Shown: piece by piece, positions 20,226-31,496 of the stretch | How the letters are laid out: each line of letters starts with the position of its first letter | Position numbering within the stretch: the first letter of the stretch is position 1 | Assembly (NCBI GenBank): GCA_039583875.1 | Contig: CM077166.1 | Span: 88,534,564-88,598,563, forward strand | Direction of reading: 5' to 3' | DNA length: 64,000 nucleotides | Source: Platanthera guangdongensis | Lineage: Eukaryota > Streptophyta > Magnoliopsida > Asparagales > Orchidaceae | Translations under genes and position numbers: made by a program | The notes under the pieces: model-generated | What the model saw: the letters and a program-made list of their open reading frames with translations, nothing else | Database searches by the model: none | What the model was told of the DNA's origin: nothing

Positions 20226-20536
20226 AGACTACAGAGGCTCCCAACTCGTGCATAATCTGAGGGGGAGCCGGGAACTCCAGCGTGAGTACAGATGCAAGAA
20301 CTGAGGGGGAGCTAAGGGCCAAAGGTTCCTGATCCCGATTTGCCGAAGCCGAAAAGGGGGAGATAACCCTCTCGGGGTCAAGGCTAAGGTGGCTCCAGCT
20401 TGCTCCCAAGCACTCGGTATTGGTAAGGGATGTCTCCACATAATGATGTTACGTTTATGGTCTTCAGTTGCTTTCCTTTTCACTTGCTCTATTCACCTTA
20501 GCTTGTAGGGTTTAGGCTTCTTCAAATAGGGGAGAT
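20226..20536 (+). promoter_or_regulatory. 3' untranslated region of A with four purine tracts
   Basis: Purine tracts occur at 20259-20267, 20303-20311 and 20352-20363, each with the word GGGGGAG, and at 20526-20535 (AGGGGAGA), the last touching the 3' LTR. The last is the expected plus-strand primer. Repeated tracts are a reported Sirevirus trait. No ORF3 is present here. Confidence 0.8.
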
Positions 20537-22124
20537 TGTTGGGTATTGTATCCACAATGTACCTGATTTGAAGAAGCCCCTGGACAAGCTAAGGTCAATA
20601 GACTATGTATTTGATAAACTTTTTCAAGTTGTACTTGCAGTTTCTCCACGCTAAGTGCACACCAATGTCAGGGTGCAGTAGGTCAATATACACGGATCTG
20701 CACGACGTAATCCCTCGTTGAGCAGATCAGTGTGTTGGCCTATGTGTACTCTCTCTATTGGAGTGCACTTACTTTCAAGTACAGGGCCGCTCATATGCAA
20801 GAGAAGACAAGGAGCATGGAGGATCAAAGAGCAGCTCCTTGGTGGAAGACGAAAAATCGTCCAAGGCAAATTCGACGAGAATCATCAATGATTCTCGCCG
20901 ACTCCTTCTGGCCATCTCAATATGGTGCCAAGTAAGATTCGGCGAGAATCGCTTGTAATTCCCGCCGAACTAATGGTCATGCAGCCCATGAATACAAGTT
21001 GAATTCGTTGAGAATCGACAAGTAATTCGACGAGAATCACAATCGATTCTCGACGAATCGTCGAGAATCACTTGATGATTCTCGCCGATTCGTCGAGAAT
21101 TGTCTGCGATTCTCGCCGATTTTTCCTTGGCGTTTTCTCAGTTAATTTCCTGAACCGGATTCTGTCTCAGCTAATTTCCTGAACCGGATTCTGCCGCTGT
21201 TTAATATCTGGACCGGGACTTGGGGGCTACCTCTGTGGGTCCCACAAACGGTCTTATTGGGGGTAGCTACAGTATAAATACATGGGTATTTTGAACAGTA
21301 CCCACACAGAAAAATACGCGAGCTCACGGAAACCCTAAAATCGCGAAATCCTTCCGCCGCCTCCGTCGCCGCTCGCGCAAGTCCGTCGCCGCCACCGATA
21401 GATCTTCTTCCCGATCTCCGGCGACAGTAGCTTAGCAAGGCTTGAGTCTCACGAGTCTATCCAGAGATCCTTTGTCTCTCGATTTGTTGATCGGAAACAC
21501 TTCCCATCCGAATCGATCGAGACGACCGATCCTCGTGTGACCGTTGGTAGACCGAGCTTGCTTCGCAACGAAGTTTGGATCTCCAAGTTCAGCAGCTGCT
21601 CTTCATCGTAGCCGCCGATCCCGAAGCTAGCCGCCGCTCGTGTGCCGCCGCCGGTTCCGGGGAAATCCTCTCCAAGAGAGACCAAGGTCGTAGACTCTTC
21701 ATCGACTTCAAGAACACGTCGTCGAACAAAGAGGAACACCGGTGTCTCCAAGAGAAGTTTGTATCACGTGTACATTCTACTTTTATTTCATTGTAAGGAA
21801 CTTTAGTTCCGTGTTGTAAGGGTTGGGTGCAACCCGATTTGTGGGAGTGTTGACTCTCACGTGTGGAAGGGCTCCTTCCGTTAGTGAAGGGATTGGATTT
21901 CAATCCCGTTGGTGAAGTGACCGAGTCGTCCCTTGTTGGGGAGATAGGTCGAAGGGGGAAAGTGGATGTACCCAAGTCGGGGAACCACTATAAATTTGCT
22001 GTGTTTTCTGTGTGCTGTGTTTGTTGTTTTTATTGTGCAGGTACATCTGTAAATTCCGCAAAAGAACCACACGTCACCTATCCCCCCCCATAGGTGCACA
22101 TAGCTGACACTAGGTGGACTTTCA
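20537..22124 (+). repeat. Element A, 3' LTR
   Basis: 1588 bp, from TGTTGGGTATTG to ACTTTCA, followed by the ATTCC duplication. It has the palindrome block (20869-21121), a TATA box (21273-21280), a telo-box and the terminal C-rich hairpin. It lacks about 60 bp of palindromes found at 495-560 in the 5' LTR. ORFs of 98-100 codons on either strand of its GC-rich part match those in the 5' LTR only because the LTRs are recent copies. Confidence 0.95.
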
Positions 22125-22558
22125 ATTCCACTTATACTTTAGGTGTCAAGGTTAAAGGTAACGATTATGCCATGACATGTAAGTGGGTATGATGGACATG
22201 CAAGTGCAACACACACACCCGACTCTGTGCACACAGACCTTTAGTTCCCCCATTCTGGAGCCGTAACCTCCCAGGATACCTCCGTAGTGGCAGACGGAAG
22301 CGGTGGGTTGGGCCTCGCCCACCTCTAAACCAGTAAAGCACTACCGGTCAGACCTATCGTACGCCTCAACGCTTGGTGCACGAAGCGGACTCCTGCGTAC
22401 TCTTGCCGGCTGGCGCACCGGACTTCTGTTGGCGAAGTGCTAACCACACTTGCCGAGTCAACGTATTGGCGTCGGTGCATCGACCCTCCAATACCGAAGA
22501 CCCACCACCTTAATTTCCTTTCCTTTTATGCACATGCAAATTAGCGTAATCAAGAATC

Positions 22559-22655
22559 GAGCCGAAGCTCCCCGGACCAACACATCCGACTTAAGCAATC
22601 GAGCCGAAGCTCCCCGGACCCAAAGTCCGCCTTTTAACCATCCGAGCCGAAGCTC
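22559..22655. repeat. Three spaced hairpin words in F's 3' LTR
   Basis: GAGCCGAAGCTC occurs three times with starts 42-43 bp apart. GAGC pairs with GCTC around a CGAA loop. The same three copies are at 32771, 32813 and 32856 in the other LTR. Function is unknown. Confidence 0.8.
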
Positions 22656-25600
22656 CTAACCAACCTCTGGTGCCATCAGTGTTGTGGAATGTGCAACCCT
22701 AATTACTAAGTTACTCTTTTCAGCTTGTTAAACAGTTTACGTTAACACAGGACTGCCCCCGGTATTCCCTGTGAAGGGCTCTCAAGGGGCACTAGGAACT
22801 GTGTTGGGATTACGCCCAGCGTTCCCTTTCGCAAGGTACTTATTTTATTATTGGTTGATTCCCTTACCCATTATTTTCTCATATTTCGATATGCTAATCC
22901 TAGGGTAATTTGACTCCAACTCTTCCTTGGGTGGGACGATCTTTCGTCGGACCCGAACGCCTATAAACTCTAGACAAAACCACACCCTACTCACTCATCT
23001 TCCATAGATGCAGCCCCTTCCATTTGTCTTTACAGCAAACCACCAAGACCCATCATACGAGCCCTAATTCACATCCAAATGTAATCCTGCAGTTTTGCTA
23101 TATGCAGACCACTTAAGCTACATGACCCGTAAAAAGGGAAGCACGTGAAATATTCATCCAGTACCCTTATGATAATTATTAGAGGTCTAAAAGGACATTT
23201 GAAGCATAAATCCAGAAATCCATAATTTTCCTAATTTGTCTGATAATTAATTTATTTATTCTAGTGTCACAAAATGCCCAGGTTTGAACATGAAGTACCA
23301 TTTTCAGACAAGATAATAATCCACTAAATTTATGATAATTACAAAATGCCTAATCAACTCTAAATCCTAAGTCTTCAAATTTTTCAGCAAGGTTTAGGCC
23401 TTTAAATTTAATTTCAAAGATGCCCCATAAAAAGTCATTTAAAAGATTCTATAGTAATAACACCTCCAAAAATTCAGAGAAAATTCAGGGATGATTGTGA
23501 TGGATACAAGTACCCTAGAAAAAGTTTCATAATTTATCATTTGGAAATAAGGCTATATTTGATTTTCTTATGAACTCTCTAATTTAAGGGTTAATGAACA
23601 AAGTATGCTAATCAGTCATCAAATATTTCCACAAAAATTTCCATATGATAACTTTGAGCTAAAAACACTATGCAGGAAGTTTCATGATTTTTCAGTAAGT
23701 AATAGCCTCTGACAAGAATTATTAATATGTAATCAAAATAAAGCACTTGTGAAGTAGATGCCCTAAATAGATACCCAAAAATTCTAACAAAATTCATACA
23801 AGCTTATTATAACCTAAAACCAACTCTGCTCATGTTTCATACCCTCTCTATGGGCAGTGAGACCACAATAGCCAAAATAATTATTAGGGCATTACTATTG
23901 ATTACAAATGAAGTGCTATAACCATTGTCCAAAAATTCCTCAAGTAAATTGTCAGAGGCTCAAAATACCCTAGCCCCTTCACTACCCAAATTTGGTTAAG
24001 GTTCAAGATGTTTAGCTAACCTAAACCTACACTACAAGTTTTAGGTCCTAAGCTAGGGTTAGAGTTTTGGGGTCTCTACCATTTTCAAAGTTAACTAATA
24101 TTTTTAACAGAGGGTTATATATGTCCTAGGAACCTCCTTGCAAAAATTGAAGTTCATCCAAGGTGTTTAGGACTCATACCCTTCACAAGGCCAACAGGTC
24201 CCTCCTTAGGGTTTGACCTAGGAACTTAGGGCAAATCTATTCCTCCCTATCCCATATTCCATGGGGAGGTGATGAGTGCCCTAACAAGTCAGTGGCCCAA
24301 ATTTCAGCCTCTGTTGAGGTGATTTGGTCACTCAAAATCAAAAGTGCAACTTTTGACCAAAATGCCCTTTTTAAGGTATAGCTAGGGTTGGGTCAAAACC
24401 TATTCAAAACACATCCAAATTGAATGAAATTTTATACAGATACCTAATTGGAACCCAGGGACCACTCACCAAGATTTGGGAGGGTTTGGAGGTGTTTAGG
24501 GCACCTATTTAATTTATCTAATAATTATTAAATATTTACAAAAACTATAGAAATAATTTCTCCAACTATTCCCATTTTTGGGCAGGCCCTAGGTATATCT
24601 AAGATAGACTCTCTGCCAAAATTTCAGCTAATTTGGGCTAGGGGTGAAGAGTGGGCACTCAATTTAATGACTGCCTAGCCCTAAGGGTATGTCCCACCAA
24701 AATGGGTGCCCTGGTCAACCCAGAAGCCTAAATGGGTTCACACCAATTTTAAAATAAAGTAGACATGAAGGGCTACAAATCATGTGTTGATCATTTTCTC
24801 ATACAGAGCATCTAACTATTTTTAAAAATTTAAAACATTAAATGTCAAAAGTGTGACAGAATGAAATAAATAACATTAATTTCCTATAGTTTAATACTGA
24901 TGCAGCACGAATCTTGGCGCAAGGATCAACGGCATCTGGTCATCGTCTTCATTGAGCCGACGGCTGAGATTCGTCCAGCCTGAAGTGATTTCCAAGCCCT
25001 GCTGCCGGCGATCCAGCCCCTTCCCCGGCCGGCCACCGCCACCAACACCTCCGTTGAGGTGGTGGCTATCGCCAGGCGGCGGCTCCGCCGCCGGAGAGGC
25101 GTTTTCCGGCGGATATAGCAAGAGGTTTTCTTGCCGAAACCAGGAAAAATACCGGATTGGATCGGGCTCAATTGAGCCCGAAACTCAAGCCTAATTAATC
25201 CTAAGATCTACCCGCGGGTTAAGGAGAGGAGGAGGACCTTCCTGGCGGCCTGGATGCGAGAGGAGCGGAGGGATTCCATTGACAACGACGGCGGCGCTCG
25301 GCTTCTGCAACTGCACAGTGGAATGGCTCGTCTCCTCCAGGTAAACGCTCTAAAATGATCCCCTCGGCTCCCTGAAGGTGTTTAAATGGCAAATGGGGGA
25401 GAGGGGAGGATGGTTCTTCAATGGCCATTAACACCATTAAAGGTGTGGCTCGGGTTGTGTGGAGAGGGGCTGAACCCACCCCTTGGTGGCCGGGAAACGG
25501 CTGGAATCAACTCCTCTCTCCTAGAGGAGTTGATTGCAGCCATAATTGGTGGTTGTTAGTCTCCCTTGGCCGGCCTCTCACTTCCCCCTTCTTCTTCCTC

Positions 25601-25783
25601 ATTTTCTCTCTCCTCCATTATCATGGAGAGGAGCTCCTTTCTCTCTCCTAGTCACCTCTGGTTGACTAGTCAGCCTCACAAACTAAATGCAGCCCACTTG
25701 ATTATGATGGTCATGGGAATGGGTTTAGCCTAAGGGAGAAGTGGCTTGGGCTTGGGTTAGCCCTTTTTGGGCTAAGTTTGACT

Positions 25784-26175
25784 TGACCCAAATGAGGGTT
25801 GACCTGGTCAATTTGACCATCTAGGTTGACCCCATTGGGTCCTGGGTGACCCATTGGCTTCCCTTAGGGTCTAGGTAGGGTTATGTAGGGTTACCCTATA
25901 CTTTGGAGGTCACATACCCTTAGTAAGGGTACTTTGACCAGGTTAGGGCTTGAGTTGACTTGGGTCAACCTGGCCTCTAGGGCTGACCCCAATGTGTCCT
26001 TAGTGACCATTTGACCTCACTTTAGGGTTAGGAGGGCATAGGAGGGGTCCTTTTGGCTAGGAGTAGGTCAGTTGGCCCTAAGTAGGCTAGTTTGACCCAT
26101 TTAGGGCTAGGGTTGACCTTGGTCAACTGGGCCTCTTTGGTTGACCCTAATGGGTCCTTTTGGCTCTAATGGGTC
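25784..26175 (-). promoter_or_regulatory. Cluster of W-box-like motifs in F's 3' LTR (U3)
   Basis: At least a dozen TTGAC or GTCAA cores, many as GGTTGACC or GGTCAA, occur in under 400 bp. On F's strand this is the first few hundred bases of U3. WRKY factors bind TTGAC(C/T), so a stress-responsive enhancer is possible. The other LTR copy is at about 35995-36385. Confidence 0.6.
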
Positions 26176-26391
26176 TCCCAAGCATTATGGGTGTTGTGGT
26201 AGGGTCTTGGGGTTAAGGTGTAGCCCATGGTCATCCTAAGCCATTGTTTAGAGTTCTACTATTTGCAGACCATGATGGTCTCCACCTTTTTGTCCCCTAT
26301 CTCCTGGCCCATTTCTGGCTTCCTAGGGTTTGTCATGACCTAGTCATGGCTAAAACCATTCTTAGGGTCTAGTTGGAAATGGGATGTTACA

Positions 26392-26656
26392 AATCCCAAT
26401 AAACAAAACAAAGATTTCGTCCCCGAAATCAAGGTTGGGCCTACGGGTCTTACTACCGAAGGAAAGAGTCTTGTAACATCCCATTATGACGCCTTGTTTG
26501 TTAAATTAGATTTTACGGGAAAACTTAGATCTAAGACCCTTTCGCCCAATCGGCAAACCAAAATCCCAATAAACAAGGATAAGCCCCCAATAAACAAAAG
26601 ATAAGCCTCTATCTGCCTAGAGCAGCCCTTAGTATACTTAAAGTAGGAAAAATAAA
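26392..26656 (-). other. Spacer between F pol and 3' LTR, with an inverted copy of the LTR tip
   Basis: This non-coding stretch has three CCCAATAAACAA words and a 13-base copy of the LTR start, TGTAACATCCCAT at 26472-26484, inverted relative to ATGGGATGTTACA at 26379-26391. No clear purine tract touches the LTR. No gene is seen. Confidence 0.6.
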
Positions 26657-29600
26657 TTAACATCTTGAGGGGTCTGAGAGGTATACCTGACTGAATAGCT
26701 CGGGGTATCTTTGTCGCATCAGGTCCTGTGGCTCCCAGGTATGCTCCTCCTGGCCGTGGTTCCTCCACAGGACCTTGACTAGTGGGACCTTCTTGCGTCG
26801 CAAGACCCGCACTCCTCGGTCGTCGATCCTCACAGGCTCCAAACGAACCGACCGGTCTGAAGCTACCGGCCCTTCGATGGTCAAAATCTGCTGCTCCAGG
26901 CGTAGCAGAGCCCTCCTCAAAGAAGAAATGTGGAAGACGTCGTGCAGCGCTTCCAGCTCTGGTGGTAACTCCAGCCGGTAGGCTAGGGGTCCGATCCGCT
27001 CCAGGATCCTGTAAGGGCCCATGTACCTAGGGCTGAGCTTCTTCCTCCGACCACGCACCCGCGAGACTCCATGCATGGGCCGGATCTTCAGAAACACCCG
27101 GTCCCCCACCTGGAACTCCACCTGCCGGTGCCGGGCGTCATAGTACTTAGCCTGTCTACTCTGTGCCTCGAGCATCCTGTCCCTGATCAGCCTCACCTGT
27201 GCCTCGGTGTCTTCAACAAACTCTGACCCCAACACTTTCGGATCTTCGTTCTACACCCAAGAAAGCGGGGTCCGGCATCTCCTCCCGTACAAGGCTTCGT
27301 AAGGCGCCATCCTGATGCTGGACTGGTGGCTGTTGTTATAGGAGAACTCGACAAGGGGTAAGAGTTTCTCCCACGGTTCCCCGCGGTCCAAGATGCATAG
27401 CCTCAAAAGGTCCTCCAGCGTCCGGTTGGTGCGTTCTGTCTGCCCGTCTGTCTGGGGGTGGAATGCAGTGCTGAAGGTCAATCGCGTGCCTAAGTAAGAT
27501 TGCACGGATCTCCACTCCCTGGAGGTGAACCGGCCATCCCGATCCGACACTATCGTCCTGGGCACGCCATGATAACGAATGAACTGTTCCACAAACTTCC
27601 GCACCAGTACTCCTACTGAATCATCCTTCCTGATCGGTATAAATCGAGCCACCTTGGTCAACCGATCAACGATTACCCAGATCGAGTCATTCCCTGTCCG
27701 AGACCGGGGAAACCCATGTATGAAGTCCATGGCTATGTCGTCAAACTTCCACTCCGGCACCGGGAGTGGCTGCAATAATCCTGCGGGGTTCCTGCACTCC
27801 GCCTTCACTAGCTAACATGCCTCACAATGGGTCACGAAGTGTGAGACATCCTTCTTCATGCCCGGCCAGTACATCGTCTTCTTCAAATCAGCCGTCATCT
27901 TTGTGATCCCCGGGTGTACAGAATACCGGCTGCAGTGCGCCTCCGTCATAATATCCTCCCGGATCTGGCCTCCCTCCGGTATGTACACCCGTCCTCTGAA
28001 GCACACCAGGTCGTCCCTCAGTGTGTAGTCTCCTGCAGTGCCTACCTCCAGAGCTTGGAAGATGGGTTCCAACTTGGCATCCTGCCTCTGTCCCTCTCTG
28101 ACCCAGTTTCTGATGTCGTCGGTAGCGCCTATCGCGGCCAAGTACTCCTCATAGTGCTCAGGATCATAAGACGATACCAGAGTAATGTGCATGTCCTCTA
28201 GTCTCTGCAGCAGCTCCATAGACATCAACTGAGGCTCTGCTCCTGCTGTGGCAGCTCTCCTACTCAGTGCATCCGCTACCACGTTCGCCTTCCCCGGGTG
28301 GTAATGCATCTCATACTGATAGTCAGAAAGGAACTCCACCCACCGCCTCTGCCTGATGTTTAGTTCCTTCTGCGTGTCCACGCACTTAAGGTTCTTATGA
28401 TCGGAGTATATGTCACAGTGGACTCCATAAAGGTAGTGTCGCCATATTTTTAGTGCGAATACAACTGCTCCCATCTCCAGGTCGTGCACTGGGTAGTTCT
28501 TCTCATGGGTCTTCAGCTGGCGGGAAGCATAAGCTATGACGTGTCCATTCTGCATCAGTACTGCTCCCATCCCCTGATATAATGCGTCGGTGTAGACCTG
28601 AAATCCCTCCCTCCCCGAGGGGAAAGTAAGAATGGGAGCCGAGGTCAGCCGATCCTTCAGCTCCTGGGAAGCTGTCTGGCACTGCAGGGTCCACACGAAC
28701 GGTGCCTCCTTCTTCGTCAAGGATGTGAGCGGGAGGGCGATTCGAGAGAATCCCTCCACGAACTTCCGATAGTAACCGGCAAGTCCTAGAAAACTCCGTA
28801 CGTCAGTGGCTGTTTTCAGCTGCGGCCACTCCGAAATAGCTTGAATCTTTGCCGGGTCCACTGCCAGCCCGGCTCCGCTGATAATGTGGCCTAAGAAAGC
28901 CACCTCCTTCAGTTAGAACTGACACTTACTGAACTTCGCATAAAGGCGATGCTCCCGCAGTCTCTCCAAGGTCAGTGCCAGATGTCGTGCGTGCTCCTCC
29001 TCCGTCTTAGAATAGATAAGGATGTCGTCTATGAACACTATGACGAACACATCCAAATAAGCCTCGAAGACCCGGTTCATGAGGCTCATAAACGCCGACG
29101 GAGCATTCGTGAGCCCGAAGGGCATCACGATGAACTCATACAATCCATATCGGCTACTAAAGGCTGTCTTCGGAATATCCTCCTCCTGGATCCACAGCTG
29201 GTAGTAGCCTGACCTCAAGTCCAGCTTCGAAAAATAATGGGCTCCCTCCAGCTGATCGAACAACTCGTCTATCCTGGGGAGCGGATAGGTATTTCGGACG
29301 GTCAGCCTGTTTAGTGCTCGATAGTCGATGCACAGGCGTAAAGTGCCGTCCTTCTTCTTCACGAATAGGACAGGAGCTCCCCATGATGAGGAGCTCGGCC
29401 TAACAAACCCTGCTTCCACCAGCTCCTGCAACTGTGTCCGAAACTCCGCCAACTCCTTTGGGGCCATCCGATAAGGGCCTTGGATACCGGCTTAGCCCCT
29501 GGTACCAACTGAATCTGGAAGTCCTTCTCCCTATGCGGAGGTAGTCCTGGCAGCTTATCCGGAAAAATATCGGCGTAGTCACGAACCACCAGAATGTTAG

Positions 29601-30064
29601 CAATCAGGTCCTTCTCCTCCGTCATCTCGAATAATACTTGATATACCTCGTCCCCTTGCATATGAGCCTTAACGGCCTGAATAGATGAAAGCAGGCGACG
29701 AGAGACCGGTGTAGTACCTTCGAATGTCGCATAAGTATCGCCGTGGCTCAGCACGACCCTCCTTGCTGGGCAATCAATCTGGGCATGGTTCCAGACAAGC
29801 CATGTCATGCCCAAGACGAGATCGAAGTCCGGCATCCTCAGGATCGTCGCCGGGGCCTCGAGTGTCAACCCGTCTATGGTAACCTCCAGGAGGCACTTTT
29901 CTGTGGACTGGATCTCCATCCCATTGGGGAGGCGCACCCTCCTGGGTAGTCCCATATAACAACGAATCTGATCCAGGTCCTTGACGAAATCCTCCGACAC
30001 AAAGTTGTGCGATGCCCCCGTGTCGAACAGGGTATGGCAGGCTTGCCGCACACCATCACCATTC
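26657..30064 (-). pseudogene. pol: pol of gypsy F: protease, RT, RNase H, integrase, chromodomain
   Basis: Protease begins near 30051 (TLFDTGASHNFVS). A one-base loss near 30036 separates it from the upstream MVMVCGKPA, and another near 29483 separates it from RT. RT shows [31 protein letters not shown] and the active-site FIDDIL. RNase H starts near [12 protein letters not shown]. Integrase has the HHCC zinc finger (HCSRYSVH...HCEAC), the catalytic AMDFIHGF and VSDRDGRF, and HPQTDGQTERTNRTLE. The C-terminal part (26657-27235) has the GPYRIL core and a chromodomain-like end (VKVLWRNHGQEEHTWEP). In-frame stops lie at about 28913 (Trp to stop), 27812 (Gln to stop) and 27251. It is inactive. Confidence 0.92.
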
Positions 30065-30180
30065 CTAAATCAGTTTGAAAGAAACTCTGGTGTAAGGTTT
30101 TCTAACCTAGGTCGTTTAGTAGTTCTATTAACACTTAATATGAGTAATGAATGAATCCAAAATTAAGATTACTCTCATAC
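30065..30180 (-). other. Candidate 116-nt intron between F gag and protease
   Basis: On the minus strand this runs from GTATGAGAG to AAACTGATTTAG. It is markedly AT-rich between GC-rich coding parts. Joining the flanks extends the gag frame from VIAG into MVMVCGKPA, the peptide expected just before the protease DTG; reading through gives a stop after a few codons. A CTGAT branch-like word lies close to the acceptor. No experiment supports it here. Confidence 0.65.
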
Positions 30181-31243
30181 CTGCAATAACCCTGTCCGGG
30201 TTCCAGGGCTGTGCTAAGTCCAAAGCGTAAATCTGCTCCCCATTCTGCCTGCGGTCGCCTCCCTGGTAACCACGTCCTCGGCCGCATCCTTGGCCTCCGA
30301 AATGCTGGGCCGGTGGGCCACCCCGTGGTGCTGGAGGTGGTGCCCCCCTCATAGGGCAGTCTCTCCGGAGATGTCCCACCTGGTGACAATGGAAGCACTC
30401 CGGCGGGGGATACGCCATACCCCAGGGTCTCTACATCTCCTGGATCCGGAGAGGTTGAGGGGCCAAAACCACCTACTCTCTCGGCTCCTGCCTCAACTCC
30501 TGACGAGGCTGCTCCTCTACCCTCCTTCCATCTGGTATGGTGCCTCGCCGCTGATCATTTCGGGCCCTCCGGCCCTGGTCCTCCGCTTGCCGTTTCCAGC
30601 CCCGAGTGGTGTGCCAGTCGGCCTCAATCCTCTTCGCCATCTCCAAAATCCGGGAGATGGGCCCGTCAGAGACAAAAAGCAAGGCCTCCGTCAACTCCTC
30701 TTTTAGGCCCTTATAAAACCTCTTGACGTAACCTGCTTCGTCCAGCTGATAGGAGCCCGCATATCGGGCCAAATGATCGAACTCTCGGTGGTACTCCACC
30801 ACTGTCCTGGTGCCCTGCCTCAGCTGCAAGAACCGCTCCTCCAACTCGTCCCTGGCCGACTGAGGAACAAAGTGCTCCAGCAGCGTGGCCCTGAATTCTT
30901 CCCAAGTGATTTCTGCAATCTCCCTATCAGCAAAAGTCGTGTCCAACAGCGTCATCCACCACCGCTTAGCATGTGACTCCAAGCAAGATACCACTAGGGA
31001 CACCCTCTCCTCCCAAGGGCATCGTATCCCAGTCAACATCTCGTACATAACATCCAGCCACTCCTCTGTCTGTACTGCCGACTCTGTCCCTAAGTATGAT
31101 GGGGGACAGAGTCCTCGGAAGGTGCTCATCCAGTTGGCCCCTAGGTTTGGCTGCTGGGCTGGAGCTTGCTGACCCCGGAAGGCCTCAAGGATAGCTGTAA
31201 GGGTCTGCCCCATGTCTGACTGGAGGAAAGGTGTGGGGACCAT
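30181..31243 (-). pseudogene. gag: gag of gypsy F (two in-frame stops)
   Basis: The first in-frame ATG is at 31243 (MVPTPFLQSDMG); the open frame begins at 31312 without an ATG. The capsid-like region includes FRGLCPPSYLG, WLDVMYEML and FKALL-type relatives (FRATLLEHFVP), typical of chromovirus gag. TAG stops at about 30473 and 30436 interrupt it, and the same frame continues to a zinc knuckle CFHCHQVGHLRRDC near 30355-30400, then a Gly/Arg-rich tail and DRVIAG at the intron donor. It would have packaged the RNA in virus-like particles. Confidence 0.88.
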
Positions 31244-31496
31244 GGGAGGTGGTGCAATGTCTGGAGTCTGCTGAGCTCCACCTTGTGGGGTGGGCTGAGC
31301 TGGGGGCTGCAAAACGAACTACATTAGTAGGTAATCGACTCAATGCCTAATGAAAGTGGACAATTTACATGTGATTCCCCCCATATGGGCACACCACTGC
31401 TTCCGCTGCTTACTTTGTCCCCAAACTAAACCCGCGCGGGGGTGACCCAGGGTTGTGGACGGCTACTTTTCGATCGAGGTCTCCTCTGATACCACT
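31244..31496 (-). promoter_or_regulatory. Leader and primer-binding site of F, with a possible second intron
   Basis: Next to the LTR, AGTGGTATCAGAGGAGA on the minus strand matches initiator-Met tRNA. Further on, AAAGTAAGC (donor first base 31413) and CGTTTTGCAG (last base 31307) could bound a 107-nt intron. TACTAAT, close to the branch-point consensus, lies about 20 nt before the CAG. Splicing would remove an ATG-TAG minigene just upstream of gag. Confidence 0.6.

Larger units (their letters stand above)
150..22124 (+). mobile_element. Ty1/copia Sirevirus-like retrotransposon A (interrupted by B)
   Basis: This is a complete LTR retrotransposon starting TGTTGGGTATTG and ending ACTTTCA. It is flanked by the 5-bp duplication ATTCC at 145-149 and 22125-22129. 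The order is 5' LTR, primer-binding site, gag, pol (protease, integrase, RT, RNase H), purine tracts, 3' LTR, which is the copia order. A long gag with two zinc knuckles, a coiled coil and several purine tracts fits the Sirevirus (SIRE/Maximus) lineage. No third ORF follows pol. Element B splits its 5' LTR. By eye the two LTRs differ at about 8 substitutions over 1.2 kb, so the insertion is recent. Confidence 0.95.
22125..26391 (-). repeat. Gypsy F, 3' LTR (main part)
   Basis: This resumes F's LTR after A and ends with GGGATGTTACA at 26391, that is TGTAACATCCC on F's own strand. It aligns with 32337-36604. It holds three spaced hairpin words GAGCCGAAGCTC (22559, 22601, 22644), an AT-rich stretch (23100-24890), a GC-rich stretch (24900-25400) and a cluster of TTGACC boxes (25784-26175). 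I see no gene in it. Confidence 0.93.

Noticed and set aside
24891..25651. ORFs of 76-86 codons in F's GC-rich LTR block, repeated near 35102-35862
   Set aside because: Again duplicated with the LTR. They overlap on both strands and look like composition-driven frames.
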